From the NCBI GenBank assembly GCA_016178725.1, contig JACOSV010000018.1, forward strand, positions 1-64,000: 64,000 nucleotides of DNA, in the 5' to 3' direction. A program made the translations under genes and the position numbers. Below are positions 22,507 through 31,292 of the stretch, in pieces (position 1 is the stretch's first letter; the number at the start of each line of letters is the position of its first letter). Source of the stretch: Candidatus Eiseniibacteriota bacterium (GTDB lineage Bacteria; Eisenbacteria; RBG-16-71-46). The notes below the pieces were generated by a model. It saw nothing but the letters and a program-made list of their open reading frames with translations. It did not search any database and was not told where the DNA came from.

Positions 22507-24131
22507 GCGAGCGCTGCGACGTGCTGATCCTCGGCAGCGGACTCGCCGGGCTCTCGCTCGCGCTCTCGGCGGCGCGGTTCGCCGACGTCCTCGTCCTGAC
22601 CAAGAAGGGCGACAGCGACTCGAACACCAACTACGCGCAGGGCGGGATCGCAGCGGTGATGGGCCGCGGCGACTCGTTCGCCGCTCACGAGCGCGACACG
22701 CTGCGCTGCGGCGCCGGGCTGTGTGACCGCGACGTCGTGCGCCGCGTCGTGCGCGAGGGGCCGGAGCGCATCCGCGATCTCGAGCGCCTCGGCGTGCCCT
22801 TCAGCCGCGGCGCCCGCGGCCTCGCGCTCGGTCGCGAGGGGGGGCATTCGCGCCGCCGCATCGTGCACGCCGCGGATGCCACCGGGCGCGCGGTCGAGGC
22901 GACGCTGCTCAAGCGCGTGCGGCGCCACCCGCGCGTGCGCGTGCTTGAGGACCAGCTGGCGGTCGATCTCATCCTCGACTCGCGGATGCGCCGCCGCCGC
23001 GGCGGCGGCCGCGACGCCTGCTGGGGCGCGTACGCGCTCGACCGTTCGACCGGACGCATCCGGCCCGTCGGCGCGCGCTGCACCGTGCTCGCCACCGGCG
23101 GCTCGGGCAAGGTCTACCTCTACACGACCAACCCCGACGTCGCGACCGGCGACGGGCTGGCGATGGCGTACCGCGCCGGCGCGCCGGTCGAGAACCTCGA
23201 GTTCGTCCAGTTCCACCCCACGTGCCTCTACCATCCGCTCGCCAAGTCGTTCCTGTTGAGCGAGGCGCTGCGCGGCGAAGGCGCCGTGCTGCGCGCGCTC
23301 GACGGCACGCGCTTCATGCCGCGCTACCATCCCGACGCGGAGCTCGCGCCGCGCGACGTGGTGGCGCGCGCGATCGACCGCGAAATGAAGCGCCGCGGCG
23401 ATCCCTACGTGACGCTCGACATCAGCCACCGTCCGTCGCGCGACGTGCGGGCCCGCTTCCCGCATATCGCCGCCCAGCTGGCGCGCTTCGGCTTCGATCT
23501 CACGCGCGAGCCGGTGCCGGTCGTGCCGGCGGCGCACTACATGTGCGGCGGCGTCGCGGCGACCCTCGCCGGGCGCACGCCGATCCGCGGCCTGCTCGCG
23601 ATCGGCGAGGTGGCGTGCACGGGGCTCCACGGCGCCAACCGGCTGGCGAGCAACTCGCTGCTCGAGGCGCTGGTGATGGCGCACGAGGCGGCCGCCGAGG
23701 TCGCGCGGCGACTGCGCGAGGCGCCGCGCGCGCCGCGCCCCGAGCCGTGGCGCACGCGCGGGACGCGACCGGCGCTGGAGAGCGTCCTGTCCGACCACAC
23801 GTGGGACGCGGTGCGGCGCACGATGTGGGACCTGGTCGGCATCGTGCGCACCGACCAGCGCCTGCGGGTCGCCGCGGCTCGGTTCGCGCTCATGGCCGAG
23901 GAGATCGAAGACGACTACCGCCGCCTGCGGCTCACGCCGGATCTCATCGAGCTGCGCAACATCGCGCTCGTCGCGCGTCTGATCGTGCGGTCCGCACAGG
24001 GACGACGCGAGAGCCGCGGACTCCATTTCAACCTCGACCATCCGCGCCCGCTCGCGCGCTACGCCGGCCGTCCGACGCGCCTCGTGCGCGCGAAGCCCGA
24101 GGTGCGCGCGCGGCCGGGCGCCGGCGCTTGA
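22503..24131 (+). CDS. nadB: L-aspartate oxidase NadB
   Basis: FAD enzyme that oxidises aspartate to iminoaspartate for NAD synthesis. The 542-residue protein has the N-terminal dinucleotide fold (DVLILGSGLAGLSLAL) and NYAQGGIAAVM, both diagnostic. It also has VQFHPTCLYHP, the active-site segment SEALRGEGAVLR, and HYMCGGVAATLAGRTPIRGLLAIGEVACTGLHGANRLASNSLLE. The C-terminal helical domain is complete. It is translationally coupled to lpxK although NAD synthesis has no direct link to lipid A; nadA and nadC are not in the window. Confidence 0.95.
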   Translation: MSERCDVLILGSGLAGLSLALSAARFADVLVLTKKGDSDSNTNYAQGGIAAVMGRGDSFAAHERDTLRCGAGLCDRDVVRRVVREGPERIRDLERLGVPFSRGARGLALGREGGHSRRRIVHAADATGRAVEATLLKRVRRHPRVRVLEDQLAVDLILDSRMRRRRGGGRDACWGAYALDRSTGRIRPVGARCTVLATGGSGKVYLYTTNPDVATGDGLAMAYRAGAPVENLEFVQFHPTCLYHPLAKSFLLSEALRGEGAVLRALDGTRFMPRYHPDAELAPRDVVARAIDREMKRRGDPYVTLDISHRPSRDVRARFPHIAAQLARFGFDLTREPVPVVPAAHYMCGGVAATLAGRTPIRGLLAIGEVACTGLHGANRLASNSLLEALVMAHEAAAEVARRLREAPRAPRPEPWRTRGTRPALESVLSDHTWDAVRRTMWDLVGIVRTDQRLRVAAARFALMAEEIEDDYRRLRLTPDLIELRNIALVARLIVRSAQGRRESRGLHFNLDHPRPLARYAGRPTRLVRAKPEVRARPGAGA

Positions 24132-24157
24132 GTCCGCGCCCCGCGCCGGGCTATCGT
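24128..24157 (+). promoter_or_regulatory. Predicted promoter upstream of the Minf_1886-family gene
   Basis: TTGAGT at 24128-24133, an 18-base spacer and TATCGT at 24152-24157, giving a start near 24164 and a 23-base leader. The -35 box overlaps the nadB stop. A GGGAGGG ribosome site lies just before the ATG at 24187. Confidence 0.5.
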
Positions 24158-24186
24158 CGCGGCCGGTCCCTGGGAGGGACCTCACC

Positions 24187-24633
24187 ATGAGCCCGACCGA
24201 CCTGCCCTTCTGGGACGCGGTGGACCGCATCCGCGAGAAGGATCCCCGCTACCGGCGCGAAGCCTACGGCTTCGTCATGGCGGCGCTCGGCACGACCGTC
24301 CAATCGCTGCCGCCCGAGCGTCTCGCCGATCCCGAGCGCCGGCACTTGAGCGGCGCGGAGCTGCTGGCCGGCGTGATCGCGCTCGCGCGCCGCGAATTCG
24401 GCCTCATGGCGACGACGGTGTTCCGCGAGTGGGGCGTCACGGCGTCGGCCGACGTCGGCGCGATCGTCTTCCGCCTGGTCGAGGTCGGACAATTGAGCGC
24501 GCGGCCCGAGGACCGGCCCGAGGACTTCGCCGGCGGCCCGGACCTCGTGCACGCGTTGAGCGACGGCGTCGATCTCGACGTGCCGTCGCCGCGGTCGCGT
24601 GAGGGCGGTCCGGCGCCCGGAACGATCGTGTGA
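24187..24633 (+). CDS. Minf_1886 (TIGR04138) family protein of unknown function
   Basis: A 148-residue soluble protein that I recognise as the Minf_1886 family, known from genomes but without assigned function. Typical features are the opening region with AYGFVMAALG, the LSGAELLAGVIALARREFGLMATTVFREWGV core near residues 56-90, and GAIVFRLVEVGQLS followed by an acidic PEDFAGG stretch. The ATG has a strong GGGAGGG site and a predicted promoter of its own. It heads a short set with an MsbA-type exporter and a GT9 heptosyltransferase, though no envelope role is evident from its sequence. Confidence 0.8.
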   Translation: MSPTDLPFWDAVDRIREKDPRYRREAYGFVMAALGTTVQSLPPERLADPERRHLSGAELLAGVIALARREFGLMATTVFREWGVTASADVGAIVFRLVEVGQLSARPEDRPEDFAGGPDLVHALSDGVDLDVPSPRSREGGPAPGTIV

Positions 24634-24688
24634 AACGCCCATCGGGCACGGACGCCCGCTCGCACGCCGCTGCTGGACGGGCCTGAAC

Positions 24689-26575
24689 GTGGGCACGTAC
24701 CTCCGGCTGCTCACCTACCTGCGGCCGTACCGCGCACGCTTCACGGCCGCGCTCGCGTGCATGGTGCTGTACGCGGTGATGTCGGCGGTCTCGCTCGGCA
24801 CCATTTCGCCGTTCATGCAGGTGCTGTTCGAGCGCGTGGGCCGCGCCCGGGTGGAATCCATCGCGCTGCCGGGCGCGACCGCGCCCGCGGAACGCGAGGC
24901 GCTGGCGCGCGAGCCGTTCCGGGCCGCCGACATCGCGCGCTGGCCGGCGCTGCTGCGCGCGCGCGTCGAGCACGCGCTGGTGATGGCGCGGCCGCTGGTC
25001 GCGCTCGAGCGCATCTGCCTGTTCCTCGTCATCGCGCTCTTCCTCAAGAACCTCGCCGACTTCCTGCAGGCGTTCCTCATGATCTCGGTCGAGCAGGCGG
25101 CGATCCGCGATTTGCGCGCGGCGCTGCTCGCGCATCTTCAGCGCATGTCGCTCGGCTATTTCCACGCGCGGCGCACCGGGAATCTCATGGCGCGGGTGAC
25201 GAACGACGTCGAGTACCTGCGCGAGGCGCTGGCGACCGGCATCAGCCGCCTGGTGAAGGGCTCGCTCACGCTGATCGGCTGTCTCGCGTGGGCGTTCTAC
25301 GCGTCGTGGCGGCTGGCGCTGCTCTCGATGCTCGTGCTGCCGCCGGTGCTGCTGGCGCTCGCGCTGCTCGGACGCAAGCTGCGCAAGCGCTCCGACGCGG
25401 CGCAGCAGCGGATGGGCGACCTCAACGCGATCCTGCAGGAGAACATCGCCGGCGTGCGCATCGTCAAGGCGTTCGGCATGGAGCGCTTCGAGCAGACCAA
25501 GTTCGAGCGCGCGAACGAGGCGTTCTACCGGGCGTTCGTGCACATGCGGCGGCTCGCGACCGCCGCGGGGCCGGTGGGCGAGTTCGGAATGGTGCTCGCC
25601 GCGGTGGCGATGCTGTGGCTCGGCGGGGTCGAGATCTTCAGCCGCCACTCGCTCGCGCCCGCCCAGTTCGTGCTGTTCGTCACCGCGCTGGTGACGACGA
25701 CGTCGCCGATCCGCAGCCTGTCCGAGGTCAACGCGAACATCCAGCAGGGGCTCGCCGCGGCGCGGCGGCTCTTCGAGCTGCTCGACACGCCGGCGGACGT
25801 GACCGACCGCCCGGGCGCCCGCGCGCTCGCGCCGTTCCGCGACCGGATCCGCTACGAGAACGTCACCTTCGCCTACGACGGCGACCGGCCGGTGCTCGAG
25901 AACGTGTCGCTCGAGGTGCGGCGCGGCGAGGTCGTGGCGCTGGTCGGGTCGAGTGGCGCGGGGAAGAGCACGACGATGGACCTGCTGCCGCGCTTCTACG
26001 ACCCGGGCGCCGGACGGATCACGATCGACGGCGTCGACGTCCGCGACGCGACGCTCGCCTCGCTCCGCGCTCAGCTGGGGATCGTCACGCAGGAGACGAT
26101 CGTCTTCCACGACACGGTGCGCAACAACATCGCCTACGGCTCGAGCGTCGCCGGTGCCGAGCGCGAGGGCGCCGTCGAGGCGGCGGCGGCGGCGGCGAAC
26201 GCCGACGCGTTCATCCGTGGGCTTCCGCACGGCTACGACACCGTGATCGGCGACCGCGGCGTGCGGCTCTCGGGCGGTGAGCGCCAGCGCATCGCCATCG
26301 CGCGCGCCCTGCTCAAGAACTCGCCGGTCCTGCTGCTGGACGAGGCGACCTCGGCGCTCGACACCGAGAGCGAACGGCTGGTCCAGCAGGCACTCGAGCG
26401 GCTGATGCGCGACCGCACCGTGCTGGTGATCGCGCACCGGCTCTCGACCGTGCAGCACGCCGACCGCATCGTCGTGCTCGAGAAGGGGCGCGTGGCCGCG
26501 AGCGGGACGCACGCCGAGCTGCTCGACCAGGACGGCCTCTACCGGCGCCTCTACGACCTCCAGTTCGTCGCCTGA
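24689..26575 (+). CDS. msbA: MsbA-like ABC exporter, candidate lipid A flippase
   Basis: A 628-residue half-transporter with fused membrane and ATPase domains. Six membrane helices lie in about residues 15-310. A 60-residue insert between helices 1 and 2 (about 45-105) makes a large periplasmic loop. The nucleotide domain has Walker A VGSSGAGKST near residue 420, LSGGERQRIAIARALL near 527, Walker B VLLLDEATSALD and HRLST. Lipid A transport is inferred from the surrounding lpx and heptosyltransferase genes; other lipids or drugs are possible. GTG 24689 was chosen because it precedes the conserved YLRLLTYLRPY start; an in-frame GTG at 24599 lies inside the preceding gene. Confidence 0.83.
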   Translation: MGTYLRLLTYLRPYRARFTAALACMVLYAVMSAVSLGTISPFMQVLFERVGRARVESIALPGATAPAEREALAREPFRAADIARWPALLRARVEHALVMARPLVALERICLFLVIALFLKNLADFLQAFLMISVEQAAIRDLRAALLAHLQRMSLGYFHARRTGNLMARVTNDVEYLREALATGISRLVKGSLTLIGCLAWAFYASWRLALLSMLVLPPVLLALALLGRKLRKRSDAAQQRMGDLNAILQENIAGVRIVKAFGMERFEQTKFERANEAFYRAFVHMRRLATAAGPVGEFGMVLAAVAMLWLGGVEIFSRHSLAPAQFVLFVTALVTTTSPIRSLSEVNANIQQGLAAARRLFELLDTPADVTDRPGARALAPFRDRIRYENVTFAYDGDRPVLENVSLEVRRGEVVALVGSSGAGKSTTMDLLPRFYDPGAGRITIDGVDVRDATLASLRAQLGIVTQETIVFHDTVRNNIAYGSSVAGAEREGAVEAAAAAANADAFIRGLPHGYDTVIGDRGVRLSGGERQRIAIARALLKNSPVLLLDEATSALDTESERLVQQALERLMRDRTVLVIAHRLSTVQHADRIVVLEKGRVAASGTHAELLDQDGLYRRLYDLQFVA

Positions 26576-26577
26576 CC

Positions 26578-27627
26578 ATGGCGCGGCGCGTGCGGCGGAT
26601 CGCCCCACCCGTCGCGGGATTCCGCGACATCGCGATCCTGCGGCTCTCTTCGCTCGGCGACATCGTCCTCACGCTGCCCGCCGTCCACGCCCTCCACCGC
26701 GCCTTCCCCGAGGCGCGCATCCACTACTGGGTGAAGGAGGAGTTCTTCGACCTGCTGCGGTTCGATCCCGCGATCGCGCACGTGCGCGTGCTCGAGCGCG
26801 ACGCGCGCCGCGCCGAGGACCTCGTCTCGATGAGCGCCGAGCTCGAGGACATGGACCTGATCGTGGACCTGCACGACAGCCTGCGCACCCGCGTACTCAC
26901 GTTCCGGCAACGGACACCGGTGCTGCGCACGCCGTCCTACCGTCTGCGGCGCTGGGCGCAGGTGCGCGCGCGGGCGCTGCGCCCGCCGCCGCCGCCGGCC
27001 GTGCTCGAGCGGCACGCGGTCGCGCTGGCGCCGCTCGGCATCGCGCCGCTGGGGGCGCCGCACGTCGTCGCGGGAGAGGCGGCTGAGACCTGGGCGGCCG
27101 AATGGCTCGCCCTCTGGACACCGGACGCGGCGCCGATCGCGATGATCCCGGGCGCGGCGCACCCTACCAAGCGCTGGCCCGAGGCGCATTGGATCGCGCT
27201 TCACGAGCGGCTGCGCGCGGCCGGCCGGCGGCTGCTCTACCTCGGCCTCGAGAGCGACCGCGCGCGCGTGCCCGCGCTCGCGGCGCGCGTCGCGCTCGAT
27301 CCCGGGTGCCGCTGGGCGATCGAGCGGCTGCCGCGCGTCGCCGCGCTGCTCTCGCGCTGCGCGACGGCGATCGCGGGGGACACGGGGCTCATGCACGTGG
27401 CGGCCGCGCGCGGGCTCGGGGTCGTGGCGATGTTCGGCAGCACCGCGCCCGAGCTCGGGTTCGCGCCGGCCGGCGAGGGCCACGCGGTGCTGTGCCGGCA
27501 CGAGCGCTGCCAGCCCTGCACGGTCCACGGCCGGGCGTCGTGCCCGCGCGGACACTTCCGCTGCATGATCGGCATCGAGCCGGGCGAGGTCGCGGACCAC
27601 GCGCTGCGTCTCGCCGCCGGCGCCTGA
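26578..27627 (+). CDS. Glycosyltransferase family 9 protein (heptosyltransferase-like)
   Basis: A 349-residue GT-B enzyme of the ADP-heptose:LPS heptosyltransferase family. It has the N-terminal DIAILRLSSLGDIVLTLPAVHAL, ARIHYWVKEEF, the C-terminal MIPGAAHPTKRWPEAHW, and AGDTGLMHVAAARGLGVVAMFGST, which binds the nucleotide-sugar. A Cys-rich tail (CRHERCQPCTVHGRASCPRGHFRCM) near residues 305-330 resembles the C-x(n)-C pattern at the end of many GT9 proteins. It begins two bases after the MsbA-like gene, which supports a role in core LPS assembly. Confidence 0.86.
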   Translation: MARRVRRIAPPVAGFRDIAILRLSSLGDIVLTLPAVHALHRAFPEARIHYWVKEEFFDLLRFDPAIAHVRVLERDARRAEDLVSMSAELEDMDLIVDLHDSLRTRVLTFRQRTPVLRTPSYRLRRWAQVRARALRPPPPPAVLERHAVALAPLGIAPLGAPHVVAGEAAETWAAEWLALWTPDAAPIAMIPGAAHPTKRWPEAHWIALHERLRAAGRRLLYLGLESDRARVPALAARVALDPGCRWAIERLPRVAALLSRCATAIAGDTGLMHVAAARGLGVVAMFGSTAPELGFAPAGEGHAVLCRHERCQPCTVHGRASCPRGHFRCMIGIEPGEVADHALRLAAGA

Positions 27628-27656
27628 TCGTCCCCGCGTCGCGGAACGGGCGCGGC

Positions 27657-27686
27657 TTGGCCGCGCCGGCGCGCGCCGCCTATACT
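27657..27686 (+). promoter_or_regulatory. Predicted promoter of proS
   Basis: TTGGCC at 27657-27662, an 18-base spacer and TATACT at 27681-27686. The -10 box matches the consensus at five of six positions, in otherwise very GC-rich DNA. Transcription would start near 27693, giving a leader of about 47 bases before the GTG at 27740. Confidence 0.6.
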
Positions 27687-27739
27687 GGCGGCTTCCTTCG
27701 ACCCGGCGCGGCGTCCCGCGCCCATCCCGCGGAGAGCGA

Positions 27740-29185
27740 GTGAGCGACGTCCAGGACAGGAAGCGGTTCGTCGAGGACCTGACCGACCAGGGCGACGACT
27801 TCTCGCGCTGGTACACCGAGGTCGTGCGCAAGGCGCAGCTCGCCGACTACGCTCCGGTGCGCGGCTGCATGGTGATCCGCCCCTATGGATTCGGGATCTG
27901 GGAGAACATGCAGCGCCTGCTCGACGCGCGCATCAAGGCGACCGGCGCGCAGAACGCCTACTTCCCGATCCTGATCCCGGAGTCGCTGCTCCAGCTCGAG
28001 GCCGACCACGTCGAGGGCTTTGCGCCCGAGGTGGCGTGGGTCACGCAGGGTGGGAGCGAGCCGCTCGAGGAGCGGCTCGCGATCCGGCCGACGAGCGAGG
28101 CGATCATCTGCCGCATGTACTCGCGCTGGATCGAGTCGTACCGCGACCTGCCGGTGATGATGAACCAGTGGTGCAACGCGATGCGCTGGGAGAAGGTGAC
28201 GCGGCTCTTCCTGCGCACGACCGAGTTCCTGTGGCAGGAGGGTCACACCGCGCACGCGAACCACGCCGAGGCGACCGATGAAGTGCTGCGCATGCTCGAG
28301 GTGTACCGGTCGTTCGCCGAGGAGGATCTCGCGATCCCGGTGCACGCGGGGCGCAAGAGCCTGGCCGAGAAGTTCGCCGGCGCCGAGATGACGTACTCGA
28401 TCGAGGCGCTGATGCGCGACGGCAAGGCGCTCCAGACCGCGACGTCACACGATCTCGGCCAGCACTTCGCGAAGGTCTTCGACATCACCTACCAGGACGA
28501 AACCGGCGCTCGGCAGCACGTCTGGCAGACGTCGTGGGGCGCCTCGACGCGGATGATCGGCGCGGTGATCATGAGCCACGGCGACGACCAGGGCCTGAAG
28601 CTGCCGCCGCGGATCGCGCCGATCCAGGCGGTGGTGGTGCCGATCTGGCGCAAGGACGAGGAGCGCGCGCAGGTGCGCCCGTTCGTGGAGCGCGTGCGCG
28701 AAGCGCTCGGCGATCGCGTCCGGCTCCACGTGGACGATCGCGACCAGTACACGCCCGGGTGGAAGTACAACGAGCACGAGCTGCGCGGCGTGCCGATCCG
28801 GCTCGAGGTCGGGCCGAAGGACGTGACGAAGGGGGCGGTGATGAGCGTGCGCCGCGACGGACGGCAGAAGGAGTCCATCCCGCTCGAGGCGCTCGCGGAA
28901 CGCCTGCCTGCGCTGCTCGACGAGGTGCAGCGCGCGATGTTCGACGCCGCGCGCGCCTTCCGCGACGAGAACACCGCGACGTGCCGCACCGTCGCCGAGA
29001 TGGAAGCGCACTTCGTCGCGCGGCGCGGCTTCGTCGCCGTGCCGTGGGACGGGAGCGCGGCGTTCGAGGCCGAGGTCAAGGAGAAGACCGGCGCGACGCT
29101 GCGCTGCGTGCCGCTCGACCCCTCGCCGTGGAAGGGCCTCGCCGGCCCCGGGCAGGACGTGGGGCTGTTCGCCCGCGCCTACTGA
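27740..29185 (+). CDS. proS: Prolyl-tRNA synthetase, short (type 3) form
   Basis: Charges tRNA-Pro. The 481-residue enzyme is of the archaeal/eukaryal-like class that lacks the INS editing domain between motifs 2 and 3. Visible class II features are GCMVIRPYGFGIWENMQ near residues 35-52, IRPTSEAIICRMYSRWI, the motif 2 loop RWEKVTRLFLRTTEFLWQEGHTAH near 152-175, and motif 3 QTSWGASTRMIGAVIM. The C-terminal anticodon-binding domain and zinc-like domain end in VGLFARAY, as usual for this class. The GTG start has a GGAGAG site 4 bases before it and a predicted promoter upstream. Confidence 0.95.
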   Translation: MSDVQDRKRFVEDLTDQGDDFSRWYTEVVRKAQLADYAPVRGCMVIRPYGFGIWENMQRLLDARIKATGAQNAYFPILIPESLLQLEADHVEGFAPEVAWVTQGGSEPLEERLAIRPTSEAIICRMYSRWIESYRDLPVMMNQWCNAMRWEKVTRLFLRTTEFLWQEGHTAHANHAEATDEVLRMLEVYRSFAEEDLAIPVHAGRKSLAEKFAGAEMTYSIEALMRDGKALQTATSHDLGQHFAKVFDITYQDETGARQHVWQTSWGASTRMIGAVIMSHGDDQGLKLPPRIAPIQAVVVPIWRKDEERAQVRPFVERVREALGDRVRLHVDDRDQYTPGWKYNEHELRGVPIRLEVGPKDVTKGAVMSVRRDGRQKESIPLEALAERLPALLDEVQRAMFDAARAFRDENTATCRTVAEMEAHFVARRGFVAVPWDGSAAFEAEVKEKTGATLRCVPLDPSPWKGLAGPGQDVGLFARAY

Positions 29186-29204
29186 CGTCGCGCGCGGTCC
29201 TCGC

Positions 29205-30209
29205 GTGAGCGCCGAGCACGCCGCCCTTCGCATCCTGATCCGCCTGCCGAACTGGCTCGGCGACGCGCTCATGGCGCGGCCGCTGCTCCACGCCCTGCGC
29301 GCCGCGCATCCGGACGCCGAGGTCCGCGCGCTGGGACCGGCGCCCCTGCTCGAGCTGCTCGCCGCCGAGCGCACCTTCGATCGCGGCGAGCCGTGGCCCG
29401 GCGACGGGCGCGAACGCGGCGCGCTGGCGCGGGCGCTGCGCGCGTGGCGGCCGGACGCCGCCCTCATCCTCCCGTTCTCGTTCTCGAGCGCGCGGTTCGC
29501 GCTCGCCGCCGGAGCATCGCGCCGAATCGGCTACGCGCACGAGGCGAGGAGCTTCATGCTCACGGAGGCCCTGCGCCGCCCGCCGCGCGGCGAGCTCCAC
29601 TTGAGCCGCGAGTACCTCGCGCTCGGCGCGCGGCTGGGCGCGCGCGAGGTCGCGCTTCCGAAGCTCGCGGTCCGCGCGGAGGCCCACGACGCGGCGCGGG
29701 CGCTGGTCGGCGAGGCGGCGGCGGGGCGCGGCGTCGCCGTGATCGCGCCGCGGTCCGCATACGGTCCCGCGCGCCAGTGGCCGGCCGAGCGGTTCGCGGC
29801 GCTGGCGCGCGCGCTGATCGCGGGCGGCCGCACCGTGCTCGTCGCCGGAACCGGGGCGGAGGCCGACACCTGTGCCGCGGTCGCGGATGCCGCGGGCGAG
29901 GGGGCGCGCTCGATCGCCGGGCGCACCACGCTGCCGGTGCTCGCGGCGCTCGTGGCGGCGGCGGACGTCGCCGTGTGCAACGACTCCGGTCTCGCCCACC
30001 TTGCGGGCGCGGTGGGGACGCCGACCGTCACGCTCTACGGCTCGACGTCGAGCGCGTGGACAACCGCTCTCGGCCCGCGCGTGCGCATCATCCAGCATCC
30101 GCCGGTCTGCTCGCCGTGCTTCCGCCGCACGTGCGCGATCGGTTATCGGTGCCTCACGGCGATCGACGTCGCCGAGGTCGCCGGCGCCTGCCGGGCGATG
30201 ACGAGATGA
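29205..30209 (+). CDS. waaF: Lipopolysaccharide heptosyltransferase II (WaaF-like)
   Basis: A 334-residue GT9 enzyme that adds heptose to the LPS inner core. Family features: ILIRLPNWLGDALMARPLLHALRA at the N-terminus (the NWLGD motif is typical of WaaF), ALILPFSFSSARFALAAG, IAPRSAYGPARQWP, and the donor site NDSGLAHLAGAVGTPTVTLYGSTS. A Cys-containing tail (CSPCFRRTCAIGYRCL) closes the protein. The GTG start lies 19 bases after proS. Its stop overlaps the next gene, which encodes a heptose-pathway phosphatase, making the substrate assignment more secure. Confidence 0.9.
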   Translation: MSAEHAALRILIRLPNWLGDALMARPLLHALRAAHPDAEVRALGPAPLLELLAAERTFDRGEPWPGDGRERGALARALRAWRPDAALILPFSFSSARFALAAGASRRIGYAHEARSFMLTEALRRPPRGELHLSREYLALGARLGAREVALPKLAVRAEAHDAARALVGEAAAGRGVAVIAPRSAYGPARQWPAERFAALARALIAGGRTVLVAGTGAEADTCAAVADAAGEGARSIAGRTTLPVLAALVAAADVAVCNDSGLAHLAGAVGTPTVTLYGSTSSAWTTALGPRVRIIQHPPVCSPCFRRTCAIGYRCLTAIDVAEVAGACRAMTR

Positions 30210-31255
30210 GGATCGTCGTGGTGGGAGGGACCGTCTCCGCCGACGACCGCATCGCGATCGCCGCGGCCGGGCTCGCGCTGCGCGGCCACGACGTGCGCTG
30301 GCTCGGCGCCGTGCCGGCGGCGTTCCTCACCTCGGGCGTCGAGCCGGTCGGACTGCGCGCGCTGCCGGCCCTGCGGGCCGAGGTCGTGATCGGCGCGGAC
30401 GCGCCGCGGCGGCTCGCGATCGCCGCATGGCTCTCCGGCGCCGAGGCGATGGTGTTGACGACGACGAGCGAGCGCGCGGGGCGCTGGGGGTTCCTCGATC
30501 GGTTCGCGTGGTCCGCAACCGCGTCTCTGGCGCTCGCGACCGACCATGACGCGCACGCGCTGGTGGACGGCCCGCGCGGCCTCGCGCGCGAGCGTGTCGG
30601 CCTCTGGCCCGACGGGACGCCCGGAACGACACCCGACGCGGCGCATCCCGACACGGAAGTCCTGGAGCGCGCCGGCGAGCGCACCCTCGCCGGCCACCGC
30701 GCGAAGCGCCCGCGCCCGGCGGTGTTCGTGGACCGCGACGGCACGCTGATCCGCGAAGAGGGTTACCTCTCCGATCCGCGAAAGGTCGAGGTGCTGCCCG
30801 GCGTCGCGCGCGGCCTGCGCGCGCTGCTCGACGCGGGGATCCCCGTGGTGGTGGCGACCAACCAGTCGGGCATCGGCCGCGGCTACTACACCGCCGAGTC
30901 CGTCTACGAGGTGATGGCCGTGATGCGCCGCATGCTGCGCGCAGAGGGCGTCGAGCTCACGGCCATCTATCTCTGCCCGCACGCGCCCGGGGCCGGCTGC
31001 CCCTGCCGCAAGCCCCGTCCCGGACTGCTCGAGCGCGCGGCCGAGGATCTCGTGCTCGATCTCCCCGGCTCGGTGATGATCGGCGACAAGCTGAGCGACG
31101 TCGCGACCGGGCATCACGCCGGGTCGCGCGGCGTGCTCGTGCGCACCGGCTACGGCGCCGCCGAGGAATCCGCGGCGCACGGTGCTGCGCGGGCGCCGGA
31201 CGCCGTGGTCGACGACGTCGGGGTCGCGGCGGAGTGGGTGCTCGAGCGATCGTGA
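30206..31255 (+). CDS. gmhB: GmhB-type heptose bisphosphate phosphatase with an N-terminal GT-B-like half domain
   Basis: A 349-residue fusion. Residues about 172-345 are a HAD phosphatase like GmhB, which removes the 7-phosphate from heptose-1,7-bisphosphate on the way to ADP-heptose. It has the nucleophile motif with D176 and D178 (VFVDRDGTLIREEGYLSDP), VVATNQSGIGRGYY, the Cys/His zinc loop CPHAPGAGCPCRKPRPG, and MIGDKLSDVATGHHAG. Residues 1-165 form a Rossmann-like segment (MRIVVVGGTVSADDRIAI, then RGHDVRWLG) resembling the N-terminal half of a GT-B glycosyltransferase without the nucleotide-binding half. The fusion is unusual. It is coupled to waaF by ATGA. Confidence 0.85.
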   Translation: MRIVVVGGTVSADDRIAIAAAGLALRGHDVRWLGAVPAAFLTSGVEPVGLRALPALRAEVVIGADAPRRLAIAAWLSGAEAMVLTTTSERAGRWGFLDRFAWSATASLALATDHDAHALVDGPRGLARERVGLWPDGTPGTTPDAAHPDTEVLERAGERTLAGHRAKRPRPAVFVDRDGTLIREEGYLSDPRKVEVLPGVARGLRALLDAGIPVVVATNQSGIGRGYYTAESVYEVMAVMRRMLRAEGVELTAIYLCPHAPGAGCPCRKPRPGLLERAAEDLVLDLPGSVMIGDKLSDVATGHHAGSRGVLVRTGYGAAEESAAHGAARAPDAVVDDVGVAAEWVLERS

Positions 31256-31266
31256 ACGGAGTGTTG

Positions 31267-31283
31267 CGCGCGCGTAGCGCGCG
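31267..31283. terminator. Hairpin between convergent genes, possible bidirectional terminator
   Basis: A perfect 7-bp GC stem (CGCGCGC and GCGCGCG) with a three-base GTA loop sits in the 37-base gap between the gmhB fusion and the minus-strand gene that ends at 31293. There is no T-tract, so termination by this hairpin is only suggested by position. Confidence 0.35.
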
Positions 31284-31292
31284 GGACCGGCG

